This document shows, piece by piece, positions 42,779 through 53,071 of a DNA stretch of 64,000 nucleotides. The translations under genes and the position numbers were made by a program. Source of the stretch: Muribaculaceae bacterium Isolate-036 (Harlan). Its GTDB lineage: Bacteria; Bacteroidota; Bacteroidia; Bacteroidales; Muribaculaceae. The notes beneath the pieces were generated by a model. It saw only the letters and a list, made by a program, of their open reading frames with translations. It was not told where the DNA came from and did no database searches. Each line of letters starts with the position of its first letter. Position 1 is the first letter of the stretch. Location of the stretch: contig RIAY01000004.1 in NCBI GenBank assembly GCA_003833075.1, forward strand, positions 144,522 through 208,521, given 5' to 3'.

Positions 42779-45700
42779 ATTCCGGCAGGAAGTTCGATTG
42801 TGTTGCGTCCTTCCGAGAGAATGACGGTTCTGACGATATTGCCCTGAAGGTTGTAGATATTTACAGACCCCTCGGTAACGGCGGTTATAACCAGAACCGA
42901 ACCGTCACGATATATGGAGATATTTCCATTCTCTGTGCCGATGACAGTATTGATGGATGAAGTCTCATCGTTACCGCCTATTGCAAAGGATTCAGGTGCA
43001 GAACCGTTGTTTGCACGCATGTAGGCTGAGAAGGGAGCGACAGCACCGGCTTCGGTGCCATCTGTCAGAACGAACATGGAACCTGCATCGTTGAGTGTGT
43101 AATCCCCTGCTGCGTATGGACGGTTGGTATAGCTTGCAAAGATAGAGAAATCTTTACCTGTGCGGACGATTGCCTCGGGAGCGGGAGTTGTCTGCACGTC
43201 GAAATCTGCAGTGGTCAGGTCATCGCTTGCTACGGAAATTTCAGTGCTCTTGCCTGTTGCGCTGAACACTACATCGGCAGTTCCGGTTCCCTTGTCATTA
43301 AGACGGATCACATAAGGAGTGTTGGGTTCTATCACCGATGCGTCTGTAAGCGTCTCAGCCTTTTCATCTGCAAAGGTCATGATGCGCATTGTCGCGTCTC
43401 CTTTCTCAGCAAAAGCTACCGCTTTTCCGTCTGCCATAACAGAGGTCGGCACGAATGGAAGCACGATACCGCTCCAGTTTTCTCCGTTACCGGTTTTGTA
43501 GCCGGCTGTAGCTTTCAGAGATATGGTATTGTCGCCAAGATTGAAACTTCCCGGAGTGCTGAAAGGATATTCTGTTGAAATATTTATATCGGTCATAGCC
43601 TGACGCATGCCATTGCTATTATAGATCACGTTGCTGCCGGAGAGCGACAGTCCCTGATCTTGAACGAATATCAGACAGTTCGGGTTGATTCCCTTGAAAG
43701 AGTCATCGTTTATGCCGGCTGCGCGAGATGCGAAGCTTCTTGTGCCTTGAGTGCCGTTACCCGAAATTGATATGCTTGTAAGGTTGGAACAGCCATTGAA
43801 TGCTCCGGCACCGATCTGGTCAACAGATGAAAGGGAAATAGATTCAAGGTTGCTACAGCCACTGAATGCATTTTCACCGATCTCAGTTACATTGTCAGAT
43901 ATTACCACGCTTGACAGATTGCTCATGCCTGTAAACGCATTCGCAGGTATAGAGGTGTTCTCCATATCCGAGAGGTTAAGCGTCTCGAGGTTGCTGAAGT
44001 TTTCCCTGATTGTTTCGAAGTCTTCGGAAGAAACATTGCCCGACATGCCTATTGAAGTTATGTCGGCTGCGCTTTCCTTATCGACTGCAGCCAATTCATC
44101 AGACTTGAGTATCGCTCCCTCTGTCGGAACCATTGTTATGTCAACGGTGACATCCCCCTGAAGGTCGGATATCATGTAGACACCCTCTTCATCCGGGATT
44201 ACAGTCTGAGTCTCGCCTGAATGATCTGTTATCTTAACCTTGGGTTCCATGCCGGGAACCTCAGACATCACCTTGAATCCATAGTTTCCGTGTTCTTTGT
44301 ATACTGCCGGACGAACTTCCGAAGAAGAGCTGTCGAATATTGACATTGCAACGTTCTGCCAGATGTTTTCCTCGTTTGTGACAATCATATCTACCGATAT
44401 TTTATCAGAAGACTTGTTGAATGCTACGGTATGGAATAGAACTACATCTACCTTATGGTTCTGGGGATATGCAAGGTTAGCTTCGTCAGTTATTGCAGGA
44501 TCGAATGTTACATTGTATTTACCCTCTTTTATTGAAGAAGCTGTTTCAGTAACGTCAACACCATTGTCATACAGACGGAAAGCTTTGCCAGGGTATAATT
44601 CCTGCGACGGGTTCAATTGAGTTTTTGAGTTCGGAAGACCCAGTTCAACAGATGTCGCAGTTTCAGGATAAGCGATCTTGCTGAGCTGCACTTTTGTCGG
44701 ATCCACGTTGACAACACGCTTCTGGTCTACCTGCACATTAAAGAATATAGCCGACTCGACGAGGTTCTGTTCTTTCCAATATGATTGGGTAGTTGGAGCC
44801 TGATATGCGGCGAGTGATCCCTTTGGCACCTCGATGGTGATAGTCTTGGTGGTAGGGAATACACCCATATTGCCAAGTTCACAAGGTGTGGGACGCAAAA
44901 CGATGATTTTCTGAAGTTCCAAGCAATAATCAAATGCAGAATTACCAATATATTCGATTGACGCAGGAAGAGTAATTTCTTTCAGTTTTAAATTGCGATA
45001 GAAAGCCTGCGTTTCGATGCGCTTAAGATTTGATGGCAGGATTATGGATTCCAGAGCTGAACGATTAAAGTAATTCTTGTCATCATAGAAAGCCAATTCC
45101 GGTAATTCCGGAATCTCTTTACCGTCATTGATTATAGTGAGATCTGCAAGGTCAAGAGCTTTGATTTTTGTTATATGTTTCTTGAATGCCGCAAATTCAG
45201 ACTGGTTGATAGTGCCTACCACTTTGAGTCTGGCAGGGGCGGAAGCTATCTTTGTTTCAAGTTCTCCTTCATGCACATGAACCACAGTATACACCTGTGT
45301 GCCTTTGGGATTAACCTGTATGGAGATATTGAGATCTTCCATAACGGAGCCGATTGAAAGTTTGGATGTGGCGGCATCCGCTATTTTTACAACATCGTTC
45401 ACAGAAATAGTTACGAGATCATTCTCAGATACAGGCACTACCGTTATATTGAGGGGCATGCCATGCACCACCTGGGTAACGTTGCCGGTGATGGTTGCTC
45501 CTTCAATAGATTCAGGCATTGTCACGTTATGGTATTTGACCTCATTGCCGATAGCCTTGAGACGGTCGCAGACGGTTTCAGATTCGGCATCCACCAGATA
45601 CCAGTTCTTTTTGTTGTATGAAGTCACTATGCGGATAAGATTTCCTTCACGCACGGATGCTTCTTTAACCTGACATGAGAATGTGCAGGGGAGGTTGCCG

Positions 45701-48435
45701 TGGTTATCGCTGCTGTTTGTTATTACGGGTGAAATAAATTCTTTAATAGCTCCCTTGCTGTCGGTGAGAACAGCGGCATAGAACATCGCTGCGTCGTTAG
45801 CCGGGATCGCGAGTGCGTTCACACGCATGGAGAATGTCTTGCCGGGTGCTACATTTATAACGTCAGTCACAAGTCCTGCACCGTTGTTAGCACCGGTTAT
45901 TTTCCAAGTTGAAGGTCTGTCTGAGACTGCTTCAGGATATTTGAAATTGGTGTGAAGGAGCGTATTGGAATTGATCACAGCCGTGTAATATCCCGATGCG
46001 TCGGCATTGAGACGGGTGCTGTTTGCATATACCTCCATTGTGGCGTCGCCGAAGGAATCATCCGTTTCCACTTTAAACTTGTATGATGATCCCGGAGCTA
46101 CTTCCGTATCCTCTGTTTCTGCGGTTATCTTTACACCCGGTATTTCTTGGATGTCGATGGAATATGAGCTTGCCGGAACAGGATTCTGCTCAATGATTTC
46201 CTTGAAATCTTTCCAATACTCTTTAGCCGAGTATGCAGCTTTGCTACCTACCGGCACGATCAGTTTAGTTCTTGGCGAGCCGTTGAAAACACACCAGTTT
46301 ATCCAAGCCGGAGAAGTGCGGCGAGATATAACCTCCCTGAGCGATTCGCAACCAAGGAACACATTGTATTCCCATGTGCCGACAGATGCCGGAATTTCAA
46401 CAGATTTCAGCCCTGTACCTGTGAAACATCCGCTTTTTAGAGTGGTGAGGTTTGAAGGGAGCACGACCTCCTGAAGAGATCCGTACCAATAGAAGGCTTT
46501 TGCCGGGATGGCATTTGCGGGATTGCTTCCGTTGGCGAGAATGCGGGCACTGGATATGTCAAGACGTGTGAGCTTCATGCGTTCACGAATGAATGTGAAG
46601 TCGGTAGCGTCTATCGTTCCATAGATAGTAAGGTCTTTGATTGTTCCGGCATCAGTGTCGTTTATGAGATTGGAGAGGTTACCTGCCGTTACCCATACAT
46701 TGCGTTTGGATATGACGTCTGCAGCGTTCTGCACAGTCACGCTGACTTTCTGGTCAGAGTTGACATTGCGTATAACATACTTTCCTGCAGTGTTTGGGGT
46801 GAGAATAAAGCCGTTTGCTTTTACCGTAATGACCTTGTCGGAAGACTGAGAAGTCACGTTGAAAGAGAAATCACGTCCCTTTATAACCTTGTTGCCTGTT
46901 GGTGCTGATATCACTGCACCTTCAACAGCCGTCGGCATCTGCACAGCGAAATATGGTATCTCGTTGCCGATTGCCGGAATCTCTCCTGCTACGAGAAGAT
47001 CTCCCGCCACAGGCAGCCAGTTGTCTGTGCCGTTAGCTTTGGTTACAAGTCTCACGACATCCCCTTTCACAACGTTTGATGCCGCAGGCACGTTGCAAGT
47101 GAAGTCGGTGTACTGATTTATTTGCAACGAAGGGAGATTGAAACCACGGGGATCGCTGACAAGAGATTTGAATGCCCCCGCGCCGTCATAAATGGCAATG
47201 GCGATAGAGCCGGTGAAGTTATCGTTGGAGATATTTTTCAACGCTCCGGCGCGAACCGTGAAGGATGTTCCTGCCGACATGTCGGTAATGTCTGATGTCA
47301 TGCCGATCTGGCTGCCGTCGCTTGTGAGGTGTATGGGAGACCATGCTCCTGCCATTGCCGCAGGTTTGATATTATAGACAATAGTTGTCTGGTCATTGAA
47401 ATGATAATCGCGGCTTACACTGGGGTTGAGGGCATCTGACGCGAAATATGCGTTGGCGGTGCCTCCCCATCCCCAGTTTATATGGAAATAAGTCTCAGAA
47501 CCACGAGTCTCATAGCCGTCGCATACGAACGCATGTCCTACTGACACATCTTGTCCACTATAAAGCACAGGACGTCCCGCCTCAATTTCAGACGCGATGA
47601 GCGCATCCCATGAAGCTTTGTCCATTTCTGCGCGTTTCTTATACGAAACTCCCGGGTCATATCCGAAATGGTTTATAAGAGCGGAAGGCACGCGGACTTC
47701 AAATGCACTTGAACTTGACATGCCGAAGTCTGTGAGGATTGATTGCGCCGCATGAGAAACCAATGTTGCTACTGCCTGTGCCTGCACGGCTGTATATCCA
47801 TTGCGGTAATTATCGGTTTTCATGTTTGTCCAGTCATAGGTTGCATCAAGATTTACATTGCCGATAGAACCTTTGCCCTTCTCCGGATAAGCATGATGGC
47901 GCATGATTATTGCCATTGCCACACCGACACATCCAGTGAGACGGCGATTGGGTATCAGGTTGTTGAACGGGGCTTCCTGACTCCATGTGGCAGTGTTAAG
48001 CAATTTGTTACCAGACACTGCAGCTATCGTTGCAGCTGTCTTGCGTCGCGGAGAGGCAACCTTTGCGGAAGCGATGTGTTTCTTTACGTTCAGAAGTACG
48101 GATGCCGTAGCTTCAGGCACTGAATTTCCTTCGAACGAGCCGTCATATGCATAGGCAATAACAGGCTCGATGTTGTCATTGGCACTGACAATAATGAAAC
48201 CTTGCCCATCTTTGGCGTTAAATACATAATAAGCGCACTCGCCTGCGCTATTTACGGATGTCTGCGCCAGTTCGAGTGCAGACTCTTTTGAAAGCCGTTC
48301 GCAGCCTCCTGCCGCGAAGAAATCAGCTGCGATGCGTCGAGCCTGGTTTTCACCGAGTGACGCTGCTAATGCTCCATGAACAGAGAACATTACGCACACA
48401 GATAAAACTAACAGTTTTAAGGAATGCATAAACAT
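42745..48435 (-). CDS. Secreted C10 (streptopain-like) protease with BspA leucine-rich repeats
   Basis: A very large 1,896-aa exported protein. After the signal peptide (ending near ALAA, 25) comes a propeptide/inhibitor-like region (26-130). The C10 cysteine protease domain follows, with Cys169 in TGCVGVAMAII, His301 in VGHAFVCDGY and the HINWGWGG block (318-325). Several Ig-like and BspA-type LRR_5 segments follow (for example KSGCFTGTGLKSVEIPAS, IPANAFTGMSNLSSVVIS). The C-terminus is a type-A-like sorting region: VNIYNLQGNIVRTV and ELPAGIYILEGIKVM. It is likely a surface or secreted protease acting on host or diet proteins. C10 relatives such as SpeB are about 400 aa, so most of this protein is adhesive repeat. 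Confidence 0.92.
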   Translation of the reverse strand: MFMHSLKLLVLSVCVMFSVHGALAASLGENQARRIAADFFAAGGCERLSKESALELAQTSVNSAGECAYYVFNAKDGQGFIIVSANDNIEPVIAYAYDGSFEGNSVPEATASVLLNVKKHIASAKVASPRRKTAATIAAVSGNKLLNTATWSQEAPFNNLIPNRRLTGCVGVAMAIIMRHHAYPEKGKGSIGNVNLDATYDWTNMKTDNYRNGYTAVQAQAVATLVSHAAQSILTDFGMSSSSAFEVRVPSALINHFGYDPGVSYKKRAEMDKASWDALIASEIEAGRPVLYSGQDVSVGHAFVCDGYETRGSETYFHINWGWGGTANAYFASDALNPSVSRDYHFNDQTTIVYNIKPAAMAGAWSPIHLTSDGSQIGMTSDITDMSAGTSFTVRAGALKNISNDNFTGSIAIAIYDGAGAFKSLVSDPRGFNLPSLQINQYTDFTCNVPAASNVVKGDVVRLVTKANGTDNWLPVAGDLLVAGEIPAIGNEIPYFAVQMPTAVEGAVISAPTGNKVIKGRDFSFNVTSQSSDKVITVKANGFILTPNTAGKYVIRNVNSDQKVSVTVQNAADVISKRNVWVTAGNLSNLINDTDAGTIKDLTIYGTIDATDFTFIRERMKLTRLDISSARILANGSNPANAIPAKAFYWYGSLQEVVLPSNLTTLKSGCFTGTGLKSVEIPASVGTWEYNVFLGCESLREVISRRTSPAWINWCVFNGSPRTKLIVPVGSKAAYSAKEYWKDFKEIIEQNPVPASSYSIDIQEIPGVKITAETEDTEVAPGSSYKFKVETDDSFGDATMEVYANSTRLNADASGYYTAVINSNTLLHTNFKYPEAVSDRPSTWKITGANNGAGLVTDVINVAPGKTFSMRVNALAIPANDAAMFYAAVLTDSKGAIKEFISPVITNSSDNHGNLPCTFSCQVKEASVREGNLIRIVTSYNKKNWYLVDAESETVCDRLKAIGNEVKYHNVTMPESIEGATITGNVTQVVHGMPLNITVVPVSENDLVTISVNDVVKIADAATSKLSIGSVMEDLNISIQVNPKGTQVYTVVHVHEGELETKIASAPARLKVVGTINQSEFAAFKKHITKIKALDLADLTIINDGKEIPELPELAFYDDKNYFNRSALESIILPSNLKRIETQAFYRNLKLKEITLPASIEYIGNSAFDYCLELQKIIVLRPTPCELGNMGVFPTTKTITIEVPKGSLAAYQAPTTQSYWKEQNLVESAIFFNVQVDQKRVVNVDPTKVQLSKIAYPETATSVELGLPNSKTQLNPSQELYPGKAFRLYDNGVDVTETASSIKEGKYNVTFDPAITDEANLAYPQNHKVDVVLFHTVAFNKSSDKISVDMIVTNEENIWQNVAMSIFDSSSSEVRPAVYKEHGNYGFKVMSEVPGMEPKVKITDHSGETQTVIPDEEGVYMISDLQGDVTVDITMVPTEGAILKSDELAAVDKESAADITSIGMSGNVSSEDFETIRENFSNLETLNLSDMENTSIPANAFTGMSNLSSVVISDNVTEIGENAFSGCSNLESISLSSVDQIGAGAFNGCSNLTSISISGNGTQGTRSFASRAAGINDDSFKGINPNCLIFVQDQGLSLSGSNVIYNSNGMRQAMTDINISTEYPFSTPGSFNLGDNTISLKATAGYKTGNGENWSGIVLPFVPTSVMADGKAVAFAEKGDATMRIMTFADEKAETLTDASVIEPNTPYVIRLNDKGTGTADVVFSATGKSTEISVASDDLTTADFDVQTTPAPEAIVRTGKDFSIFASYTNRPYAAGDYTLNDAGSMFVLTDGTEAGAVAPFSAYMRANNGSAPESFAIGGNDETSSINTVIGTENGNISIYRDGSVLVITAVTEGSVNIYNLQGNIVRTVILSEGRNTIELPAGIYILEGIKVMM

Positions 48436-48528
48436 AACTTAATTGTGAACAAGCTCAATATGTCAGAACTTGTTCTGTGATAAAATTTTTAGTAAGATTT
48501 GTTTAATATTTATTGTATTTACATAAAT

Positions 48529-48572
48529 ACATCTTTAGAGAGTGCACCTACCGGTGCACTCTCTAAAGATGT
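48529..48572 (-). terminator. Strong hairpin terminator
   Basis: Arms of 20 bp (ACATCTTTAGAGAGTGCACC, 48529-48548, and its complement, 48553-48572) enclose a 4-nt loop. It separates the coiled-coil gene from the C10 protease gene, both on the minus strand, so the protease gene needs its own promoter in 48436-48528. Confidence 0.8.
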
Positions 48573-48621
48573 TTATATTTAATCAGGGTTTATCCGGGCT
48601 CATCATGAGTCGGCATCTTAA

Positions 48622-49551
48622 TTATTTCTTCATTGTGAAATGGCGGGAGGCGAGGCGGTAGCCGTCACAGAATACTTCCACCGTGTAGTCGCCGGGAGTG
48701 AGGGTTGTGTTTACATCCCAGTATACTGCCACCGACAATTCTTCGTTGGCGTATTCTACTTTTCTGTGAGACGTGGATGATATCGTGGATCCGTCAAGCT
48801 GGAAAGATGGACCACCGCCGAGCAATGTGCCTTCCGGAGACAGAATCCTTATATAGAAGTCTTTCATACCCGGGGCTGTGGTGTTGTTGGGACTTACAGT
48901 GAAGTGCACTCCCAGCTGACGAGCCTTGGTGATATTCTTTTCGGTTTTCCCTTTCTTGTTGTAAGCCTGAAAAGAAATGCCTGTGATATTAAGTTTTTTT
49001 GCGAGCTGAACGGTCTGCGTCAATTCAGCGTTGCTCTTGGTAGCCGCGGTATATTGAGAAGATAGTTGTTCGTTTTTCTGTTGAACCTGCTGAATCTCCT
49101 GCTTAAGGTCTTCATTCTCCTCTCCGAGGCGTTTGATTTCCTCAAGATAGTGGCGAACTATGTTTTTAAGCGTGGCGATTTCCCCTTCGAGCTGTTTGAT
49201 TTTAGCGCGTGAAGCCGCCATGTTCTTGGCATTTTTGCTTTTTTCATCGTTGAGTTCCTGAATGAGACCTTCGACTTTCATTCTTGCCTCGTTGTATTTA
49301 TGTACAAGAGAGTCGTTTTTGAGATATATCTGTTGTCCTTCATATTGGTTGAAGTCTGCGCTGAGCTGGTTGAACTCGTTGGTAAGCACGAGCTGGTCGT
49401 TGGCGATTGCAAGACTGTCAGCCCTTGCCTCCGCCTTGTTTACGGCTGCGGTGTTACGTGAGTTTGCCACAATAAGCCATATGATAAGGGCAACAAAGCA
49501 TGCCATTACGGCTATGCCCGCCGTCAGAAGTTTCTTTTGATTTTTATTCAT
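48622..49551 (-). CDS. Membrane-anchored coiled-coil protein
   Basis: A 309-aa protein with a short basic N-terminus, one membrane helix (about 10-29) and a long coiled coil (about 37-180, rich in Glu/Lys/Gln heptads such as KRLGEENEDLKQEIQQVQQK). A beta-sandwich-like C-terminal domain (about 190-309) contains DFYIRILSPEGTLL and TLTPGDYTVEVFCDG. It probably projects into the periplasm. A -7 box TATCTTTG is at 49577-49584. Specific function unknown. Confidence 0.85.
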   Translation of the reverse strand: MNKNQKKLLTAGIAVMACFVALIIWLIVANSRNTAAVNKAEARADSLAIANDQLVLTNEFNQLSADFNQYEGQQIYLKNDSLVHKYNEARMKVEGLIQELNDEKSKNAKNMAASRAKIKQLEGEIATLKNIVRHYLEEIKRLGEENEDLKQEIQQVQQKNEQLSSQYTAATKSNAELTQTVQLAKKLNITGISFQAYNKKGKTEKNITKARQLGVHFTVSPNNTTAPGMKDFYIRILSPEGTLLGGGPSFQLDGSTISSTSHRKVEYANEELSVAVYWDVNTTLTPGDYTVEVFCDGYRLASRHFTMKK

Positions 49552-49668
49552 ATTGTCTCTTTATTCAAAATCACGGCAAAGATACTAAAAAAAGCAGATA
49601 AAAAAAAGAGGTTAATCTCATGAGTTCAGTATTCAAGAACCCCAAGATGACCTCACTCTCTAAAAAGG

Positions 49669-49700
49669 GAATCGGCAATTCCCTAAGGAATCGCCGATTC
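49669..49700 (-). terminator. Terminator after small lipoprotein gene
   Basis: GAATCGGCAATTCC (49669-49682) pairs with GGAATCGCCGATTC (49687-49700) with one A-C mismatch and a 4-nt loop. It follows the 70-aa lipoprotein gene on the minus strand. Confidence 0.65.
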
Positions 49701-49737
49701 AAATCTTTGACTTTCGTCTTGCTGTGTTTATGCAAAA

Positions 49738-49950
49738 TTATTTTGCAGAGTCAGCTGCGGGAGCCTCAACAACCTCAGCAGCAACCTCAGTAGCTGCAGT
49801 TGTGTCGTTAGTGTCAGCAACAACCTCTTCAACAGTCTCCTCAACAACAACCATTGTGTCAGAATCAACAGTCTCGGTAGTTTTGTTGCCACCGCAAGAA
49901 ACCATAGCTACGCTGAAAAGAACAGCAAGCGAGAAAACTAATTTTTTCAT
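49738..49950 (-). CDS. Small Val/Glu/Thr-rich lipoprotein
   Basis: A 70-aa protein with lipobox MVSC (Cys19) followed by GGNKTTETVD. The mature part is low-complexity and acidic (VVVEETVEEVVADTNDTTAA, ending EAPAADSAK). Such tiny acidic lipoproteins are common in Bacteroidales and of unknown role. A TAACTTTG -7 box on the minus strand is at 50003-50010. Confidence 0.8.
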   Translation of the reverse strand: MKKLVFSLAVLFSVAMVSCGGNKTTETVDSDTMVVVEETVEEVVADTNDTTAATEVAAEVVEAPAADSAK

Positions 49951-50143
49951 CTCTTTAAAATTTAAAATAATAAAACAATATTCTTTGCTATCAAAAACGT
50001 TGCAAAGTTAATATAAATTTTTTTCATGGAAGAAAAATCTTCAATTTTTTTATCAATTCTATTTAAAAAATGTAAAATTTAACACTTTTAACTTAAAATT
50101 GACCTTAAATTAACAATTGCAAATTGTTTCTCATGCCAAAATT

Positions 50144-52948
50144 TTACTTTACAAACACCTTGACAGCCTTTGTTCCGGTTTTTACAATGTATATGCCTGA
50201 GGGTGCAGACACCGAAAAGTCTGTTTCTTCCGATTCCGCAATGAGGCGTGCGTTTATGTCGTATACGCGTACCGGAGATGTGGCACCGGTCACAATTATC
50301 TTGCCTGCGAGACCAGTGACGTATGCTTCATATCCGCTATCGGGTGTGATTCCTTTCACTTCGCTCACTGTTTTGGAGGCTACGACCACGTAGCAGTTTG
50401 CCGGAACGGTTATTTTTCCGGTTGTGGCATTGAAAGACGCCTCGCATCCGTGACTTTGAGAATAAATCTCATATGCGGAGTTGTCGGCAGTGCGGAATGG
50501 TACGGATATATCAAGTGTGCCGCTCGTGTTGGGGTTTATGGCGCAGTATAGTTCTTTATTGTCGTTGCGGGCTGTGATAAGGCGTCCGTTAGTCCAGTTG
50601 CTGATATTGCACTGCATCGAGAAGTCTATTCCTGATGCCGAAGAAGGGAAGAGGTCTTTGTTTCCGAGACGCAAGGAGATCAGCTGTTGATAGGACTCGA
50701 ACAAGCCTTTGTTTTCAGGATTGTCAAGGAGAGCCCAGTTTACTATTTTGGGGTCTGTGTTGTTACTTCCGTTTGCATTTTTTGTGTTCTGGGAGTTTCC
50801 CATTTCCGAGAACTGCCAGATCATGTGGCTGCCAGGAACAAGAATCATCTGTGCAGCCGCCGCACCGAGACGCTGACAGCTTGCAGTCTTATTCCCTTTT
50901 ACTCCCGTCACTCCGTATTGCTGCTGCTTATATGCGAGGCGTTGTTCGTCATGACTTTCAAGATATGATACGGTGGATCCAGCCGTGCGTTTGTCCTGAA
51001 TAGCCCACATGCGGTTCAGGTTTGACTCTGAAGAATATCCCATTGCGAACTGACAACCGGCGTAGTTGATATTCGCCCAGTTCAGCTCTCCGTCTTCGGC
51101 CATCATATTCTCTTCCTTGGCATCGGCAAGATTCTCGTTGATGAAATATGCCTCAGGATTTACCTCCTTCATATATTCATGAATACGTTTCATGCGGTCC
51201 ACACGGCTCTGGTTGAATGCGTTTGTCGCCGACTCTCCTGAATTGGCGTATGAGTCGTTGTTTCCGAGACCCTTCACAAGGTCGAAACGGAAGCCGTCTA
51301 CATTATACTCCTCAAGCCAGTATTGAACAACATCTTTCCATTGACGCTCAACAAGCGGGTATCCCTGATTCCAGTCGTTGAGCACGCTGTAGGCATGAGG
51401 CGCGTTTACATTATAGAAAGGATTTGAACCCGGGGTATACATCATATACCATGGATGCATGCCGTCAGACTGGTTGAAAACCATATCGAGTATGACGGCA
51501 ATTCCTTCGGAGTGACATTTGTCGATGAATTCCTTGTAATCCTGAGGCGTGCCGTAAGCCTTGTCAATGGCAAAATAGAAGTTAGGGTTATATCCCCAGG
51601 ATATGTTGCCATTGAATTCGTTTATAGGGAGGAGTTCGACAGCGTTCACACCGAGTGATTTAAGGTAGGGAATCTTTTCTATGGCTCTCCGGATTGTTCC
51701 GTCTCCGAGTGCTTTTCCTTCCGTGCCTGTGAAGTCGCGGACGAGAAGCTCATATATAATAAGGTCTGTTTTGTCGGGAGCGGTGAAACTTTTGGTCTGC
51801 CATTCGTAATCGTTGACATTGTCGGCGAAGACAGCAAGCGGGGTTCCGCTCAGTTTGTCGATTGGATATTCAGGTAGATCCGGATATACCTCGGCTGATA
51901 TGTATTTGTCGTTATAAGGATCAAGGACCAGTCGTGCGTATGGATCGCCGACTTTGATTGAATTGTCGACAAGGTAATAATACATCACTTGGGTGTTTCT
52001 CGGAATCTGGTTCTCCGGCAGAGTCACAGTAAAAAAGCGGAACGGGATGCCGTCGATTACTTCATCTATATAATTCATGACCTGTGTGCCGGATGCTTTA
52101 TAACCGTTCCAGCTGCCAATCACCATTACATCCTGTTTCTGTGGAGCGGCTATGCAGAACGTTACCGAACCATCGGCGTTTCTTGTCGCACCCATCGCCG
52201 GAGCAGAGGCGGATGGCAGCGGGCGGGAAGCTCCCGCCCAGCAGAGAGAGATTGTCTCTGTCTTTGTCTGGGAGCCGTCATCGGCTGTTGCCGTCACAGT
52301 GTAGTCTCCAACACCGGGAAAGGTATACTCTGCGGTAAGAGTCTTTACAGATGAGGCGTTTTTGACGGTTGTGCCGTTTACTGCAATCGAGAGGTTTGCC
52401 TCTTTTGTGGAAGAGAGCGTGAATGTCACGTCACAGGTCGTTGCCGTGATTACTTGATCTGTGGCGGAAGAGGTGAATGCAATCTGAAATCCCTTGTCGG
52501 AAACAGGCACTAAGATATCCGTGTTGCCTGTGCCTTTCCCTTCTTTGGTGCCGTTGGCGTTTCTGAAAACAAAACATAATTTGGAGATACGGATGTCAGC
52601 GGGAACACCATAGAACGTGCGGATATCTCCGATATTGAGTTTCCAGAGATTTGCCGACACATATTCGAGCTTGCATTTGGGCAGATTGGTGTTCCATGTG
52701 GCAGGGACGTATTGCCAGTCAGATACTTTCCCGTTGCCGTCGATTGTGGATACGCCGGTGTGGGCATATAATGCCGTTGATGCCGGCTGGTCTTTAAGAC
52801 CCATGTTGCCTTGGTCGGCGTGGAAATAGATCACCACATTCTGCGAGTCTTCCTGAAGAGGAGAGGGTTCGGTTGTCACGACCTGCGCGTTCATGCCCAA
52901 AGCACCGGCAAGTAACGCAACTGCCGCGAGTAAATAGATTTTAAGCAT
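50144..52948 (-). CDS. Secreted GH13 alpha-amylase-family enzyme with sorting tail
   Basis: A 934-aa exported glycoside hydrolase. Signal peptide ends at MNAQ (about 22). N-terminal Ig/CBM-like domains reach residue 245, an E-set/CBM48-like domain follows (about 253-350), then the GH13 barrel. Conserved regions: I DMVFNQ (488-493, Gln in place of the usual His), II GFRFDLVKG with nucleophile Asp556, III INENLAD with acid Glu605, IV SHDEQR with Asp667. The tail (VYDINARLIAESEE, then PSGIYIVKTGTKAVKVFV) is a type-A-like sorting region, so the enzyme is secreted or surface-bound. It should cut alpha-glucans and could feed the Sus-like operon at the start of the window. Confidence 0.93.
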   Translation of the reverse strand: MLKIYLLAAVALLAGALGMNAQVVTTEPSPLQEDSQNVVIYFHADQGNMGLKDQPASTALYAHTGVSTIDGNGKVSDWQYVPATWNTNLPKCKLEYVSANLWKLNIGDIRTFYGVPADIRISKLCFVFRNANGTKEGKGTGNTDILVPVSDKGFQIAFTSSATDQVITATTCDVTFTLSSTKEANLSIAVNGTTVKNASSVKTLTAEYTFPGVGDYTVTATADDGSQTKTETISLCWAGASRPLPSASAPAMGATRNADGSVTFCIAAPQKQDVMVIGSWNGYKASGTQVMNYIDEVIDGIPFRFFTVTLPENQIPRNTQVMYYYLVDNSIKVGDPYARLVLDPYNDKYISAEVYPDLPEYPIDKLSGTPLAVFADNVNDYEWQTKSFTAPDKTDLIIYELLVRDFTGTEGKALGDGTIRRAIEKIPYLKSLGVNAVELLPINEFNGNISWGYNPNFYFAIDKAYGTPQDYKEFIDKCHSEGIAVILDMVFNQSDGMHPWYMMYTPGSNPFYNVNAPHAYSVLNDWNQGYPLVERQWKDVVQYWLEEYNVDGFRFDLVKGLGNNDSYANSGESATNAFNQSRVDRMKRIHEYMKEVNPEAYFINENLADAKEENMMAEDGELNWANINYAGCQFAMGYSSESNLNRMWAIQDKRTAGSTVSYLESHDEQRLAYKQQQYGVTGVKGNKTASCQRLGAAAAQMILVPGSHMIWQFSEMGNSQNTKNANGSNNTDPKIVNWALLDNPENKGLFESYQQLISLRLGNKDLFPSSASGIDFSMQCNISNWTNGRLITARNDNKELYCAINPNTSGTLDISVPFRTADNSAYEIYSQSHGCEASFNATTGKITVPANCYVVVASKTVSEVKGITPDSGYEAYVTGLAGKIIVTGATSPVRVYDINARLIAESEETDFSVSAPSGIYIVKTGTKAVKVFVK

Positions 52949-53071
52949 TGTGTAAGAATTTATTTGGTTAAAAAGTTGTTAGAAATATATGTCGGCAGAA
53001 TCGAAAAGATATATTTCAGCAGAGATGTAAAGATGTATTTGAGGAGACAGGAGAGCGGGAGCGTGTCGGGG

